From the NCBI RefSeq assembly GCF_024580525.1, contig NZ_JANIKQ010000005.1:62001-126000 (forward strand): DNA of 64,000 bases, read 5' to 3'. This DNA comes from Neisseria dentiae. GTDB lineage: Bacteria > Pseudomonadota > Gammaproteobacteria > Burkholderiales > Neisseriaceae. The notes beneath the pieces are model-generated. The model saw nothing but the letters and a program-made list of their open reading frames with translations, ran no database searches and was not told the origin of the DNA. Numbering within the stretch: the first letter of the stretch is position 1; every line of letters starts with the position of its first letter. Shown piece after piece: positions 28,015 through 38,425 of the stretch. The translations under genes and the position numbers were made by a program.

Positions 28015-28046
28015 CAGGCCGTCTGAAAAAGTTTTCAGACGGCCTG
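28015..28046. terminator. Inverted DUS pair
   Basis: CAGGCCGTCTGAAAA and TTTTCAGACGGCCTG form a 15-bp stem with a minimal loop after the DUF4124 gene. There is no following T-run. Confidence 0.6.
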
Positions 28047-28342
28047 AAGCCTTTGCAAAATTCAAACCGTCTCCTAGGGCCTGTTGGCACAACGCAACGG
28101 CGGTTTTTTGATCAGAAATCCCAGTCTGCGGCGTTAAAAACCGATTCCCGCCACTCCAGCCTGCGCGGTGAGTATAGCCAATCAACTTAAGAAAATCTGC
28201 TCGCGGCATACTCGGAGCCGGCCCAAACATGACGTTCGGCTATTAAATAAGTAGTTTGGCTATGGCGCAGCGGACTTGCGAAACTAATGATGGAATTGAA
28301 GTATTTCAGACGGCCTTAAGGTATTTTTGCAAAGCTCTCGCG
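28047..28342. repeat. Rearranged A-type repeat remnant
   Basis: Left GCCTTTGCAAAATTC (about 28048) and right TTTTTGCAAAGCTCTC (about 28324-28339) are decayed ends. Inside are TATAGCCAATCAACTTAAG (28172), the motif GCGCAGCGGACTTGCGAA (about 28265) and a mirrored DUS. No dRS3 palindrome is intact. It fills the 466-bp gap before the RND gene. Confidence 0.5.
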
Positions 28343-28455
28343 CTTTACAAAAATTTCGGCTTTTTACTTTTCGGCAACCCGCGTTTGCCGCCTGCCGGTT
28401 TCAATATCCGTTAGAATGCAATCCATAACACATTCGCAACTTATCCGTCCCCACC

Positions 28456-31400
28456 ATGGCTCACTTTTTTATCCGCCGCCCGGTTTTTGCCTGGGTATTG
28501 GCGATTTTCATCACCTTTGCCGGCGCTTTGTCGCTGTTGACGCTGCCGCTGGAACAGTATCCCAATATCGCGCCGCCGCAGATTTCGGTGGTGGCGCGCT
28601 ATACCGGCGCGTCGGCCGAAACGGTCAACGATTCGGTTACGCAGGTCATCGAGCAGCAAATGAAGGGGCTGGACGGCCTGATGTATATGAGTTCTACCGC
28701 CGATTCTTCGGGGCAGTCGCGCTCCACCCTCACTTTCGAGCCAGGCACCGATATCGATGTGGCGCAGGTACAGGTACAAAACGCCTTGCAGCAAACCCTG
28801 TCGCGGTTGCCCAACGAAGTGCAAGAACGCGGGATAACGGTGACCAAAGGCGGGCAGGACAATCTGGTTACCTGGATGTTCACCACCGATGATCCCGCTG
28901 TGTCGCGGGTGATGATTACCGATTATCTGGCCAGCAATCTGGTGGATGTGTTGGCGCGTATCGACGGGGTGGCGGAAATCACGCTCTACGGCAGCCCTTA
29001 TGCGATGCGCGTGTGGCTCAACCCCGACAAACTCGAGTCTTACCAACTGATGCCCTCCGACGTGGTGGCGGCGATTCAAAACCAAAACGTGCAGGTATCG
29101 GCCAGGCAGCTCGGCCAACTGCCGGCGGTAGACAACCAAATGCTCAACGTGCCGATACAGGCGCGCGGCAAGTTTTCCACCGTGGCCGAATTTGAAAACA
29201 TTATTTTGAAAAGCACGGCCGGCGGCGCGGCGGTTACGCTGAAAGACGTAGCGCGGGTGGAACTGGGCGCGGAAAGCGCCGACGTGCAAAACCGGCTCAA
29301 CGGGCGCGAAGCCGGTGCGTTCGGCGTGGTGCTGGCCGACAATGCCAACGCGCTGGATGTGGCGGCGGCGGTGGAAGCACGTATCCGTGCCATGGAACCG
29401 GGTTTTCCCTACGGCATGAAAGCGCAAACCAGCCAAGACAGCGTGCCGTTTGTGAAGGCTTCGCTGGAAGAAGTGCTCAAAACGCTGCTGGAAGCGGTGG
29501 TGTTGGTGGTGATTGTGATGTATGTGTTTTTGCAGAGCTGGCGCGCCACGCTGATTCCCGCCGTGGCCGTGCCGGTGGTGCTGATGGGCACGCTCGGTGT
29601 GTTGGCGCTGTTGGGCTATTCTATCAATATGCTGACCATGTTTGCGCTGGTGCTGGCCATCGGCCTGTTGGTGGACGATGCGATTGTGGTGGTGGAAAAC
29701 GTGGAGCGCGTGATGCACGAAGAGGGGCTGGACGCGAAAACCGCCACCGAAAAATCCATGCGGGAAATCTCATCGGCGCTGGTGGGCATCGGCATGGTGT
29801 TGTCGGCGGTGTTTGTGCCGATGGCGTTTTTTCCCGGCTCCACCGGCGTGATTTACCGCCAGTTTGCCGTCACCATTATCGCCGCCATGGGTTTTTCGGT
29901 GCTGGTGGCGCTAACGCTCTCGCCGGCAATGTGCGCGCAGTTTTTGAAAGCCAAAGCGCATAACAACCCCGGCGGCGGTTTGTTCAGACGGCCTTTGCTG
30001 GCATTCAACCGCGGTTTTGAACGTGCGTCGGCATGGTATGGCGCTACGGCAGGCAAACTCTTGCAGCGCAGCAAAATCATGCTGGCGGCGTTTGTGGGCA
30101 TTTTGGCGGTGTGTGCCGCCCTATTTGTGTGGCTGCCCACCTCGTTTCTGCCCGAAGAAGACCAAGGCTTTCTCTCGGTGAGCATCACGCTGCCGCCCGG
30201 CGCCACCGATGCACGCACCCAGAAAATCGTAGCCGAGCTAACCGACTACTTCATGCGGCAGCCCGAAGTCGCCACCGTTCACGCACTCACCGGCATACGC
30301 GGCAGCCAAGGCTACGGCCAAATCACCTTGCGCCTCAAACCGTGGGACGAGCGAGCGGGCGCGGAACACACCGCCGCCGCGCTGGAGCGCCGTATCGCTG
30401 CTGAAATGCGCAAACGCACCGATGCACGCATTTTCGTGAGCCTGCCGCCGGTGGTGCGCGGCCTCGGCTCGGCCGGCGGGGTGAGTTTTATGATCAAAGA
30501 CATGAACGGCGCCGGCTACGATGCGCTGGTGGCCGCCAAAGACCGCTTTATCGAGCTGGCACGAAGCAGCCCTTATTTGGACAGCGTGCGCACCAACAAC
30601 CAAGACGCCCGCACCCAGCTGGCGGTGGATTTGGACAACTTCAAAGCCGCTGCCCACCAAGTCGAACCGGCGGCCGTCAACCAGCTGCTCAACAACGCGC
30701 TCGGCGGCACTTATGTGAACGACTTTATCCACAACGGCCGCGTCAAACGCGTGTATGTGCAGGCGGATGCGCCGTTCCGCATGCAGCCGCAGGATATCGG
30801 CAACTGGAAAGTGCGCAATACGGCCGGACAGATGATTCCGCTTTCCGCCATCAGCACCATCCGTTGGGACATCGCCCCGCCGCAATTAATCCGCTTCAAC
30901 GGCAGCCTCGCCATGGAGATGCAGGCCGGCGTGAAAAGCGGCGCCAGCTCCGGCGATGCCATGCGCGAAGTGCAAAACATCATGGCGCAATTGCCGAGCG
31001 GTTTCGATTACGAATGGACGGGCGCTTCGCTGCAAGAACAGCGTGCCGGCAGCCAGGCACCGCTGTTATACGCCATCTCGATACTGTTTGTGTTCCTCTG
31101 CCTGGCGGCGCTGTATGAAAGCTGGAGCGTGCCGTTTGCCGTGATTCTGGCCGCCGCTTTGGGCATACTCGGCGCGCTCGCCGCCACCTCGCTGCGCGGC
31201 CTGAACAACGACGTGTTCTTTCAGGTAGGACTGCTCACCACCGTCGGCCTGGCCGCCAAAAACGCCATCCTGATTGTGGAGTTCGCCATGCAGCTGCAAG
31301 CGCAGGGCAAAACCGTATTTGCCGCCGCCGTCGAAGCCGCCCGCCTGCGCCTGCGTCCGATTGTGATGACCTCGCTCGCCTTCGGCTTCGGCGTGCTGCC

Positions 31401-31575
31401 GCTGGCACTGGGCACCGGCGCGGGGGCTGCCAGCCGGGTTGCCATCGGCACGGCGGTGCTCGGCGGCACGGTGATTTCGACCGTGCTCGGTTTGCTGTTT
31501 GTGCCGGTGTTTTTCGTATGGGTGAGGGCGTGGGTGCAAAAACGGAACCAAACCGCTGAAAACACCAGCATATAA
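28456..31575 (+). CDS. RND (HAE1-family) efflux transporter, lone inner-membrane subunit
   Basis: A 1039-aa proton-driven pump with the RND 12-helix layout and two large periplasmic loops. It starts MAHFFIRRPVFAWVLAIFIT; TM4 has the proton-relay LVDDAIVVVENVER, and TM10-11 have GLAAKNAILIVEFAMQL. It differs widely from MtrD. No membrane fusion protein or outer-membrane channel gene is adjacent: a repeat block lies upstream and mnmG downstream. It must borrow partners, be inactive, or have lost them. No Shine-Dalgarno is evident before the ATG (CGTCCCCACC). Confidence 0.92.
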   Translation: MAHFFIRRPVFAWVLAIFITFAGALSLLTLPLEQYPNIAPPQISVVARYTGASAETVNDSVTQVIEQQMKGLDGLMYMSSTADSSGQSRSTLTFEPGTDIDVAQVQVQNALQQTLSRLPNEVQERGITVTKGGQDNLVTWMFTTDDPAVSRVMITDYLASNLVDVLARIDGVAEITLYGSPYAMRVWLNPDKLESYQLMPSDVVAAIQNQNVQVSARQLGQLPAVDNQMLNVPIQARGKFSTVAEFENIILKSTAGGAAVTLKDVARVELGAESADVQNRLNGREAGAFGVVLADNANALDVAAAVEARIRAMEPGFPYGMKAQTSQDSVPFVKASLEEVLKTLLEAVVLVVIVMYVFLQSWRATLIPAVAVPVVLMGTLGVLALLGYSINMLTMFALVLAIGLLVDDAIVVVENVERVMHEEGLDAKTATEKSMREISSALVGIGMVLSAVFVPMAFFPGSTGVIYRQFAVTIIAAMGFSVLVALTLSPAMCAQFLKAKAHNNPGGGLFRRPLLAFNRGFERASAWYGATAGKLLQRSKIMLAAFVGILAVCAALFVWLPTSFLPEEDQGFLSVSITLPPGATDARTQKIVAELTDYFMRQPEVATVHALTGIRGSQGYGQITLRLKPWDERAGAEHTAAALERRIAAEMRKRTDARIFVSLPPVVRGLGSAGGVSFMIKDMNGAGYDALVAAKDRFIELARSSPYLDSVRTNNQDARTQLAVDLDNFKAAAHQVEPAAVNQLLNNALGGTYVNDFIHNGRVKRVYVQADAPFRMQPQDIGNWKVRNTAGQMIPLSAISTIRWDIAPPQLIRFNGSLAMEMQAGVKSGASSGDAMREVQNIMAQLPSGFDYEWTGASLQEQRAGSQAPLLYAISILFVFLCLAALYESWSVPFAVILAAALGILGALAATSLRGLNNDVFFQVGLLTTVGLAAKNAILIVEFAMQLQAQGKTVFAAAVEAARLRLRPIVMTSLAFGFGVLPLALGTGAGAASRVAIGTAVLGGTVISTVLGLLFVPVFFVWVRAWVQKRNQTAENTSI

Positions 31576-31581
31576 AAACAC

Positions 31582-31615
31582 TCAGGCCGTCTGAAAAAGT
31601 TTTCAGACGGCCTGA
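31582..31615. terminator. Inverted DUS pair between convergent genes
   Basis: TCAGGCCGTCTGAAAA with TTTTCAGACGGCCTGA, a 16-bp stem between the RND gene (+) and mnmG (-), suited to stop transcription from both sides. Confidence 0.7.
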
Positions 31616-31627
31616 TCTGTTCTCTGC

Positions 31628-33514
31628 CTACTTCGCGTCTTTAAACCCGCGTTTCAGATGCACCATCAGCAATGCCACCGCAGCGGGCGTTACGCCGGAA
31701 ATGCGGCTGGCCTGGCCGACTGTTTCGGGGCGGTGCTGGTTGAGTTTCTGCTGCACCTCCGCCGACAAGCCTTTGATCTTGCTATAGTCGATGTCGGCGG
31801 GCAGATTCAGCGTTTCGATGTCGCGGCGGCTTTCGATTTCGTCGTTTTGGCGGTCGATATAGCCTTGGTATTTCACTTGGATTTCCACTTGTTCCGCCAC
31901 CTCGGCGGCCAAGCTTTCAGACGGCATGGCGCCCTCCAGCGTCATCAGCACGGCGTAATCGATATTGGGGCGGCGCAGCAAATCGTGCAGGTTGGCTTCG
32001 CGCGATAATTTTTGGCCGAACACGCGCACTTGTTCGCCCTCCGGCAGTTTCTGCGGCGTGTACCAAGTGGTTTTCAGGCGCTGGATTTCGCGCTCGATGC
32101 TTTCGCGTTTTTCGTTGAACGCCCGCCATTGCGCTTCGCCGACCAAGCCGATTTTGCGGCCGTCTTCGGTGAGGCGCATATCGGCGTTGTCTTCGCGCAA
32201 TTGCAGGCGGTATTCGGCGCGGCTGGTAAACATGCGGTAAGGTTCGTTCACGCCTTTGGTAATCAAATCGTCCACCAACACGCCCAGATAAGCCTGCTCG
32301 CGGCGCAACAAGAGCGGCTCTTGTTCACGCACATATTGCACGGCGTTGGCACCGGCCAGCAAGCCTTGTGCGGCGGCTTCTTCATAGCCGGTGGTGCCGT
32401 TGATTTGGCCGGCGAAGAAGAGGCCGGCGATGGTTTTGGTTTCCAAACTGGCTTTGAGGTTACGCGGGTCGAAATAGTCGTATTCGATGGCATAGCCGGG
32501 GCGCAGGATATGGGCGTTTTCCAAACCTTTCATCGAGCGCACCAGCGCCAGCTGAATATCAAACGGCAGGCTGGTGGAAATGCCGTTGGGGTAGTATTCG
32601 TGGGTCGTCAGGCCTTCCGGCTCGAGAAAAATCTGATGGCTGTCTTTATCGGCGAAACGGTTGATTTTGTCTTCGATCGACGGGCAATAGCGCGGCCCCA
32701 CGCCTTCGATTTTGCCGGTAAACATCGGGCTACGATCGAAACCTGAGCGGATAATCTCGTGCGTGTGCAGATTGGTGTGGGTAATCCAACAGGAAACCTG
32801 TCGCGGATGCATGGCGGCATTGCCGCGCACGGACATCACCGGCACAGGCGTGTCGCCGGGCTGCTCGGTGAGTTGCGAAAAATCAATGGTACGCCCGTCG
32901 ATACGCGGCGGCGTGCCGGTTTTCAAGCGCGACACCGGCAGCTTCAATTCTTTCAGACGGCCCGACAAACCTTGCGCGGCCGGATCGCCCGCGCGGCCGC
33001 CGGCATAGTTTTCCAAACCGATGTGGATTTTGCCCGCCAGAAACGTGCCGGCGGTCAGCACCACGGCGCGGGCTTTGAATTCCACTCCCATCGCGGTTAT
33101 CACGCCGGATACGCACTCGCCTTCCAGCGTGATGTCTTCCACCGGCTGCTGAAAAAGCTCAAGGTTCGGCTGATTTTCCAGCATTTCGCGGATGGCGGCC
33201 TTATAAAGGATGCGGTCGGCCTGTGCACGGGTGGCGCGTACCGCAGCGCCTTTGCTGGCGTTCAGACGGCGGAACTGGATGCCGCCTATATCGGTGGCCA
33301 GCGCCATCGCGCCGCCGAGCGCATCGACTTCGCGCACCAAATGGCCTTTGCCGATGCCGCCGATAGACGGGTTGCACGACATTTGGCCGAGGGTTTCGAT
33401 GTTGTGGGTAAGCAAAAGCGTTTGCACGCCCATGCGTGCGGCGGCCAGTGCGGCTTCGGTGCCGGCATGGCCGCCGCCGACCACGATCACGTCGTAGGTT
33501 TTGGGGTAAATCAT
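31628..33514 (-). CDS. mnmG: tRNA uridine-5-carboxymethylaminomethyl modification enzyme MnmG
   Basis: With MnmE, MnmG makes the cmnm5U wobble modification in several tRNAs. The 628-aa protein begins with the FAD-binding [19 protein letters not shown], then [37 protein letters not shown], and a C-terminal MnmE/tRNA-binding region ending [18 protein letters not shown]. Standard length. It is isolated between two DUS hairpins. Confidence 0.97.
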   Translation of the reverse strand: MIYPKTYDVIVVGGGHAGTEAALAAARMGVQTLLLTHNIETLGQMSCNPSIGGIGKGHLVREVDALGGAMALATDIGGIQFRRLNASKGAAVRATRAQADRILYKAAIREMLENQPNLELFQQPVEDITLEGECVSGVITAMGVEFKARAVVLTAGTFLAGKIHIGLENYAGGRAGDPAAQGLSGRLKELKLPVSRLKTGTPPRIDGRTIDFSQLTEQPGDTPVPVMSVRGNAAMHPRQVSCWITHTNLHTHEIIRSGFDRSPMFTGKIEGVGPRYCPSIEDKINRFADKDSHQIFLEPEGLTTHEYYPNGISTSLPFDIQLALVRSMKGLENAHILRPGYAIEYDYFDPRNLKASLETKTIAGLFFAGQINGTTGYEEAAAQGLLAGANAVQYVREQEPLLLRREQAYLGVLVDDLITKGVNEPYRMFTSRAEYRLQLREDNADMRLTEDGRKIGLVGEAQWRAFNEKRESIEREIQRLKTTWYTPQKLPEGEQVRVFGQKLSREANLHDLLRRPNIDYAVLMTLEGAMPSESLAAEVAEQVEIQVKYQGYIDRQNDEIESRRDIETLNLPADIDYSKIKGLSAEVQQKLNQHRPETVGQASRISGVTPAAVALLMVHLKRGFKDAK

Positions 33515-33558
33515 GATGTTGAATGCGTTGGGAAAAATAGCGTGATTGTACGCGCTTT

Positions 33559-33590
33559 TAAGGCCGTCTGAAAGTTTCAGACGGCCTTAA
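33559..33590. terminator. Inverted DUS pair
   Basis: TTAAGGCCGTCTGAAA and TTTCAGACGGCCTTAA form a 16-bp stem with almost no loop, 3' of the PepSY gene and 5' of mnmG on the minus strand. Confidence 0.65.
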
Positions 33591-33620
33591 AACAACACGC
33601 TTTACGCGTTCAAACGCAGT

Positions 33621-33971
33621 TTAGCCGTTATCTTGGGCGAGAACTGCGGGCGCGGGCTCATGGGCGTTGTCGTGTTGTTTGTGATATTTGCTTTTCACCG
33701 CCAGTACCTTGCCGTTATTGGCATCTACAATCACTTCATGTTTTTGGCCGCCGGCAATCACATCCACTTCGTAGCGGCTGCCGGTGTGGTAACCGTATTC
33801 AAACTCTACATCGTCGGCATAGCCGCCGGTTTGGGCCGTTGCCGCAGCGGCTGCCTGCTTGCCCGAAACGGGCGCAAACAAGCCGAATGAAAAGGCGGTA
33901 ACCGCAATGCCGGCAATCAGGGCGAGGATGGCGGAAGCGGTAATTGTGGCGATAATCTTTTTAACTGTCAT
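33621..33971 (-). CDS. PepSY domain membrane-anchored protein
   Basis: A 116-aa protein starting MTVKKIIATITASAILALIA at 33971, chosen because GAAGGAC lies just upstream; longer starts have no ribosome binding site. It has an N-terminal membrane helix or signal, an alanine-rich linker and one PepSY domain (VEFEYGYHTGSRYEVDVIAG, then KHEVIVDANNGKVLAVKSKY). PepSY domains often inhibit proteases or accompany redox proteins; the partner is not visible here. Confidence 0.75.
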   Translation of the reverse strand: MTVKKIIATITASAILALIAGIAVTAFSFGLFAPVSGKQAAAAATAQTGGYADDVEFEYGYHTGSRYEVDVIAGGQKHEVIVDANNGKVLAVKSKYHKQHDNAHEPAPAVLAQDNG

Positions 33972-34090
33972 GGTTTGTCCTTCATAAAGTTTACTAAACA
34001 GGAACATGCTGTTCCGCATTGGTTTTGCAAACATCTTACACAAACTGAGTTAGCCGCAGATTAGGGCGTCAACCAAATAGAAAAATAGAA

Positions 34091-34124
34091 AAAGGCCGTC
34101 TGAAAACGTTTTCAGACGGCCTTT
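34091..34124 (-). terminator. Terminator of ponA (DUS hairpin with U-run)
   Basis: AAAGGCCGTCTGAAAACG and CGTTTTCAGACGGCCTTT form a perfect stem; on the minus strand TTTCTATTTTTC follows. It is placed just after the ponA stop. Confidence 0.8.
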
Positions 34125-34137
34125 ATATAACGGCTTA

Positions 34138-36564
34138 TCAGAATAAATTATCCAACTGTGAAGGCTGCGCCGGCTGCTTTGCCGGTGCCTGCTGTCCGCC
34201 GCCTTCCCCTTCAGGGCCTGCGTTCAGCGGTTCGACCGGCGTTTCTATCGCACGGTATTCCGATGCGGAAGGCCTTTGCTGTCTGCTGCCCTCACCCACT
34301 TCTGTATCCCGCTCCTCGTTGCGCACGGGGCGGCTCGAACGGTTATCCAAAGCCAGATCGGGGTTGGTGGTTTGACGCTCTTTCAAGAAATAGTCGTTCC
34401 CGCGGGTAACTAAGCCTTCGGGGGCTTTCATACCTGTCGAAGGCACGCCTTTGAGCGCGAAACGCATGTATTCCACCCACACCGGCAGGGCGATTCTGCC
34501 GCCGTAGCCTGCATTACCCATACTTCTCGGTTTGTCGTAACCGATATACACCGCCGTAACGAGATCGGGGTTGAAGCCCACAAACCATGCGTCTTTGTTG
34601 TCGTTGGTGGTACCGGTTTTACCGGCGATATCCGAACGGCCCAATGCGCTGGCGCCCGTGGCCGTGCCCGAACGCACGACATCCTGCATCATTTTATACA
34701 TGATATAGGCGTTGCGCGGATCGATTACCTGCGGAGCGTTTTTACCGGCTTCCAGCGGCTGCATCTGCGCACGCAGGCGGCCTTGGCCGTCGTAAATGCG
34801 GTCAATCACATAGGAAGACACTTTATACCCGCCGTTGGCAAACACGGTATAGCCTTCGGCCATCTTCATCGGCGTCGTCTCGCCCGTACCCAGCGCCATC
34901 GAAAGCCCTGCGGGGATTTCAGACGGCTTGAAGCCGAAACGCTGGATATATTCTTGTGCATAGCCCACTCCGATAGACATCAGGATGCGGATAGACACCA
35001 TATTTTTCGAAGCCGTTAAGGCTTGGCGGAGGGTAATGAAACCGGCGTAGCGGCCGTCTGAATTTTTCGGACTCCAAACCGCGCCGTTTTTGCCCTGCCC
35101 CGGCAGATTAATCGGCGCATCGTTGATAGACGTGGCCATGGTCATGCCTTTGGCCAAACCCGCCGAATAAACGAAAGGTTTGAACGACGAACCCGGCTGG
35201 CGTTGCGCCTGTGTGGCGCGGTTGAAGGTTCTGCTGTGGAAATCGTAACCGCCCACCAGTGCACGAACCGCGCCGGTTTTGGCATCAAGCGACACCAGCG
35301 CGCCTTGAAGCAGCGGCTCTTGCCCCACCGACCAACGCTTGCCGTTTTGTTTTACCCGGATAACCGCTCCGCGGCGTATCTGCGCATCACCCATTTTTTT
35401 ATTGTTTACGGCCTTGGCCGCAAAACCCAGCTCGGCATTGTCCAATGTGGTTTGGTTGCCGTTGGGCAATTGGATTCTCACTCCTTTTCGGGACGTATCC
35501 AACACCACCGCAGGCATCAGGCCGTCAACCGTATAGAGTGTAGCGAGATATTGGCCCGCCGTTTCTTCGGCATCGTCAGTTTTGCTCAAATCCAAATAGT
35601 GTTCCGCACCGCGGTAGCTGCTGCCGCGGTCGAAACCGCGCAGGGTTTTGCGCAATGCCTCGGTCGCTGCACGCTGGTTGGCGGAATGAACCGTGGTATA
35701 AACCCTGAAACCCTGCGTATAAGCCTCTTCGCCGTATTTATCGTAAAGCTCTTGGCGCACCATTTCCGCCACATACAGGGCGCTTTGGTTGATTTTCTGT
35801 ACATAGCGCTTGTATTGAAGCTCTTCCGCCAACGCCTCGTCGCGCTCCTGCGGCGTAATCATCTTTTCCTCAACCATATTGTTGAGAATATATTTCTGAC
35901 GCAATCGGGCGCGCTCGGGATTCACAATCGGGTTAAAAGTAGAGGGCGCCTTCGGCAAACCGGCCAAAATCGTGGCCTCGGCCAAAGTTAAATCTTTGAC
36001 GTCTTTATTGAAATAAATCCGTGAAGCGGCGGCAAAGCCGTAGGCGCGCTGTCCCAGATAAATTTGGTTGAAATAAAGCTCGAGAATCTGATCCTTGCTC
36101 AACGACTGCTCGATTTTATAAGCCAGCAGCGCTTCGTTGAATTTACGGGTGAAGGTTCGTTCGTTGCTCAAATAGAAATTACGCGCCACCTGCTGGGTAA
36201 TCGTGCTCGCGCCCGACTGCACGCCGCCGGTCAGATTGCCCACCGCCGCACGCATCACACCGATAACGTCCACACCCCAGTGGTCGTAAAAACGTTTGTC
36301 TTCGGCAGCCACCACGGCATCTTTCAACACTTTCGGAAAATCACCGATTTTGGTAAACGAACGTCTTTCTTCACCGTAAACGCCGATGACTTCACCGTCG
36401 GAAGAGTAAACCGTCAGCGGCATTTTGGGTTGGTAGTGTTGCACGGCCTCCAATGAGGGCAGCTTCGGGTAGGTAACCAAAATAGCTATTGCAACCAAAC
36501 CTACAACAAAAAGAACCAAGCCCAAAATCAAACCGATACAGGTCGTTATAATTTTTTTAATCAT
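34138..36564 (-). CDS. ponA: Penicillin-binding protein 1A
   Basis: Bifunctional peptidoglycan synthase of 808 aa anchored by one N-terminal helix. The glycosyltransferase domain has the catalytic EDKRFYDHWGVD (Glu88) and GASTITQQVARN; the transpeptidase has SSFK (Ser459-Lys462), SKN (519-521) and KTGTT (649-653). The Pro/Gln-rich C-terminal tail is disordered. By eye, Leu419 in GQEPLLQGALV corresponds to gonococcal Leu421, the position of the L421P penicillin-resistance change, so this allele is wild type there. It is divergent from pilM, the standard neisserial arrangement. Confidence 0.96.
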   Translation of the reverse strand: MIKKIITTCIGLILGLVLFVVGLVAIAILVTYPKLPSLEAVQHYQPKMPLTVYSSDGEVIGVYGEERRSFTKIGDFPKVLKDAVVAAEDKRFYDHWGVDVIGVMRAAVGNLTGGVQSGASTITQQVARNFYLSNERTFTRKFNEALLAYKIEQSLSKDQILELYFNQIYLGQRAYGFAAASRIYFNKDVKDLTLAEATILAGLPKAPSTFNPIVNPERARLRQKYILNNMVEEKMITPQERDEALAEELQYKRYVQKINQSALYVAEMVRQELYDKYGEEAYTQGFRVYTTVHSANQRAATEALRKTLRGFDRGSSYRGAEHYLDLSKTDDAEETAGQYLATLYTVDGLMPAVVLDTSRKGVRIQLPNGNQTTLDNAELGFAAKAVNNKKMGDAQIRRGAVIRVKQNGKRWSVGQEPLLQGALVSLDAKTGAVRALVGGYDFHSRTFNRATQAQRQPGSSFKPFVYSAGLAKGMTMATSINDAPINLPGQGKNGAVWSPKNSDGRYAGFITLRQALTASKNMVSIRILMSIGVGYAQEYIQRFGFKPSEIPAGLSMALGTGETTPMKMAEGYTVFANGGYKVSSYVIDRIYDGQGRLRAQMQPLEAGKNAPQVIDPRNAYIMYKMMQDVVRSGTATGASALGRSDIAGKTGTTNDNKDAWFVGFNPDLVTAVYIGYDKPRSMGNAGYGGRIALPVWVEYMRFALKGVPSTGMKAPEGLVTRGNDYFLKERQTTNPDLALDNRSSRPVRNEERDTEVGEGSRQQRPSASEYRAIETPVEPLNAGPEGEGGGQQAPAKQPAQPSQLDNLF

Positions 36565-36714
36565 GACTAATTAATAAAGTTACCATCAAAAGCATTAAAT
36601 AAAGTAAAATAGGTAAAGATTCATCAATGCAAGGTTATATTTTTGTAAACCCAGATGGAATCCGTTACGGAATATAAAACTGTTACTCACCCCACATAAC
36701 AGGGACGTTACATC

Positions 36715-37812
36715 ATGCGATTAGCAAAAAAACAAAAGAATACAAATAGTAAAACGTCATCCAACCTCAGCAACCGCTCGGCGGTCGGCATCGATATCGG
36801 ACAGTACGCCATCAAGATGGTGCAATTGTCAGGGCGTAGTTTAAACCAAATCCAGTTGGAAAAATACGTTATTACCAAACTGCCTAAAAATATTATCAAG
36901 GGCAATAAAATACAAGACTACGAACAACTTGTTACATATCTGCAACATTCCTATGCGCAACTTCACACTTCCGCTAAGAATTTCGTTGCGGCCCTGCCAC
37001 AAAGTTTGGCCACCATCGAAACCGTTGTGTACAACGAAAAAGAAACCGATCTGGATCTGGACGGCTTCGCAGAATTCGAAGTATCCCAAATCGCCCCCGT
37101 CGAAGAAATGAACTTCGACTATCAAACCATCGGCACCTCCGTTGTGCCCGTCGGCCAACGCGTTTTGCTCACCGCCGCCCGCAAAGATGATGTCGAACCG
37201 CGCATCGAAGCCTTTGAAAATGCCGACTTGCCGCTTGCCGCCATGGATATCGACCTGTTCGCGCAAAACAACGCCTTTTCTTTCTGGATCAACCAGCACG
37301 CCCCCGAACTCGAGCATGAAAAAATTGCCGTTTTCGGCATTCATGCCACGCAAATGTATGCGGTAATTACCCAAAACGGCCAAATTCTTTACAAACAGGA
37401 AACTCAGGTCAGCACGGAACAGCTCAACCAGCTTATCCAGCGCACTTATCAGGTTACCGAAGAAAAAGCCGCCCAAATGATGAATGCCGCCACCAAACCG
37501 TCCGACTACCAAAGTGCCGTCGCCGACCGCTTCAACATCCAGGTGGCTCAGGAAATACAACGGGTATTGCAGTTTTACTACGCCACACAGTCGAGCGAAC
37601 AGTATTCCAACGTAAAACACATTCTGCTCACCGGCACCGCCTCCCAGCAGCCCGGTTTGGCGGAAACCATTTTCTCGCACACCAACACCGCCACCGAATG
37701 TGTTCACCCGATTCTGTATGCAAGCAACAGCAATAAAATAGATATTTCACAACTACAAATCGACGCATCAACGCTAACACTGGCCTTCGGCTTGGCCTTA
37801 AGGGGACTGTAA
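36715..37812 (+). CDS. pilM: Type IV pilus assembly protein PilM
   Basis: A 365-aa cytoplasmic actin-like ATPase-fold protein that binds the N-terminus of PilN. Signature: SAVGIDIGQYAIKMVQLSG, then NFVAALPQSLATIETVVYNE and ILLTGTASQQPGLAETIF. It is the first gene of pilMNOPQ with 1-17 bp gaps, hence one operon. Its promoter should lie in the 150-bp gap to ponA; I could not pick it with confidence. Confidence 0.95.
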   Translation: MRLAKKQKNTNSKTSSNLSNRSAVGIDIGQYAIKMVQLSGRSLNQIQLEKYVITKLPKNIIKGNKIQDYEQLVTYLQHSYAQLHTSAKNFVAALPQSLATIETVVYNEKETDLDLDGFAEFEVSQIAPVEEMNFDYQTIGTSVVPVGQRVLLTAARKDDVEPRIEAFENADLPLAAMDIDLFAQNNAFSFWINQHAPELEHEKIAVFGIHATQMYAVITQNGQILYKQETQVSTEQLNQLIQRTYQVTEEKAAQMMNAATKPSDYQSAVADRFNIQVAQEIQRVLQFYYATQSSEQYSNVKHILLTGTASQQPGLAETIFSHTNTATECVHPILYASNSNKIDISQLQIDASTLTLAFGLALRGL

Positions 37813-37813
37813 C

Positions 37814-38422
37814 ATGATTGAATTAACCAAAATCAATCTTCTTCCTTACCGCGAAGAGATCCAACAAAAGAAAAAGCAGCAGTTTAAAACACTGATGCTG
37901 TTCGCCCTGCTTGTCGGCATCGGGTTGTCGGCACTTACCTATCTGGGTATCAGCAAGGCCGTCGGCAGCCAAGAAAAACGCAATGAGTTCTTAAGCCAGC
38001 AAATTACCAAGCTGGAAGAAGACCTGCTTGAAATCAACAAGCTGCAAAAAGAAAAAGAAGATTTTCTTGCCAGAAAGCAAAAGGTTGAAGAGTTGCAGGA
38101 AAAAAGGTTTCAGGCGGCCTATATCATCGACACACTTAACGTGTTGATTCCCGAAGGCACTTACCTCACCGCTATTAATGCCGAAAACCCGACCACATAC
38201 ACCGTAAGCGGCAAAGCCACCAGCGACAACAAAATCGCCATGTTTATGCGTTCCATTCCCAGCACGGGTATTTTCATGCAGCCGGAACTGCTGAACATCA
38301 AAAAAGTGGACAACGCCCAAGAATTTACATTGAAAGTGCTTTTAAACCAGGCTTATTACACATTACCGGCAGCAAACGGCCAGGCACCCGCCCAAACCGC
38401 AACTGCCGCACAAGGGAAATAA
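37814..38422 (+). CDS. pilN: Type IV pilus inner-membrane protein PilN
   Basis: A 202-aa bitopic protein. The cytoplasmic N-terminus IELTKINLLPYREEIQQKKK contains the conserved INLLPYR that docks into PilM. One membrane helix (about 27-47) is followed by a coiled coil (about 55-105) and a ferredoxin-like periplasmic domain that dimerises with PilO. One base separates it from pilM. Confidence 0.95.
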   Translation: MIELTKINLLPYREEIQQKKKQQFKTLMLFALLVGIGLSALTYLGISKAVGSQEKRNEFLSQQITKLEEDLLEINKLQKEKEDFLARKQKVEELQEKRFQAAYIIDTLNVLIPEGTYLTAINAENPTTYTVSGKATSDNKIAMFMRSIPSTGIFMQPELLNIKKVDNAQEFTLKVLLNQAYYTLPAANGQAPAQTATAAQGK

Positions 38423-38425
38423 AAC

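Noticed and set aside
28441..29718. 425-codon histidine-rich frame antisense to the RND pump
   Set aside because: The His/Gln-rich composition is typical of the complement of a membrane-protein gene; not a gene.
36715..36800. Phase-variable homopolymer or tetranucleotide tracts in pil or acp genes
   Set aside because: No run longer than about eight bases lies at a position that would switch a reading frame.
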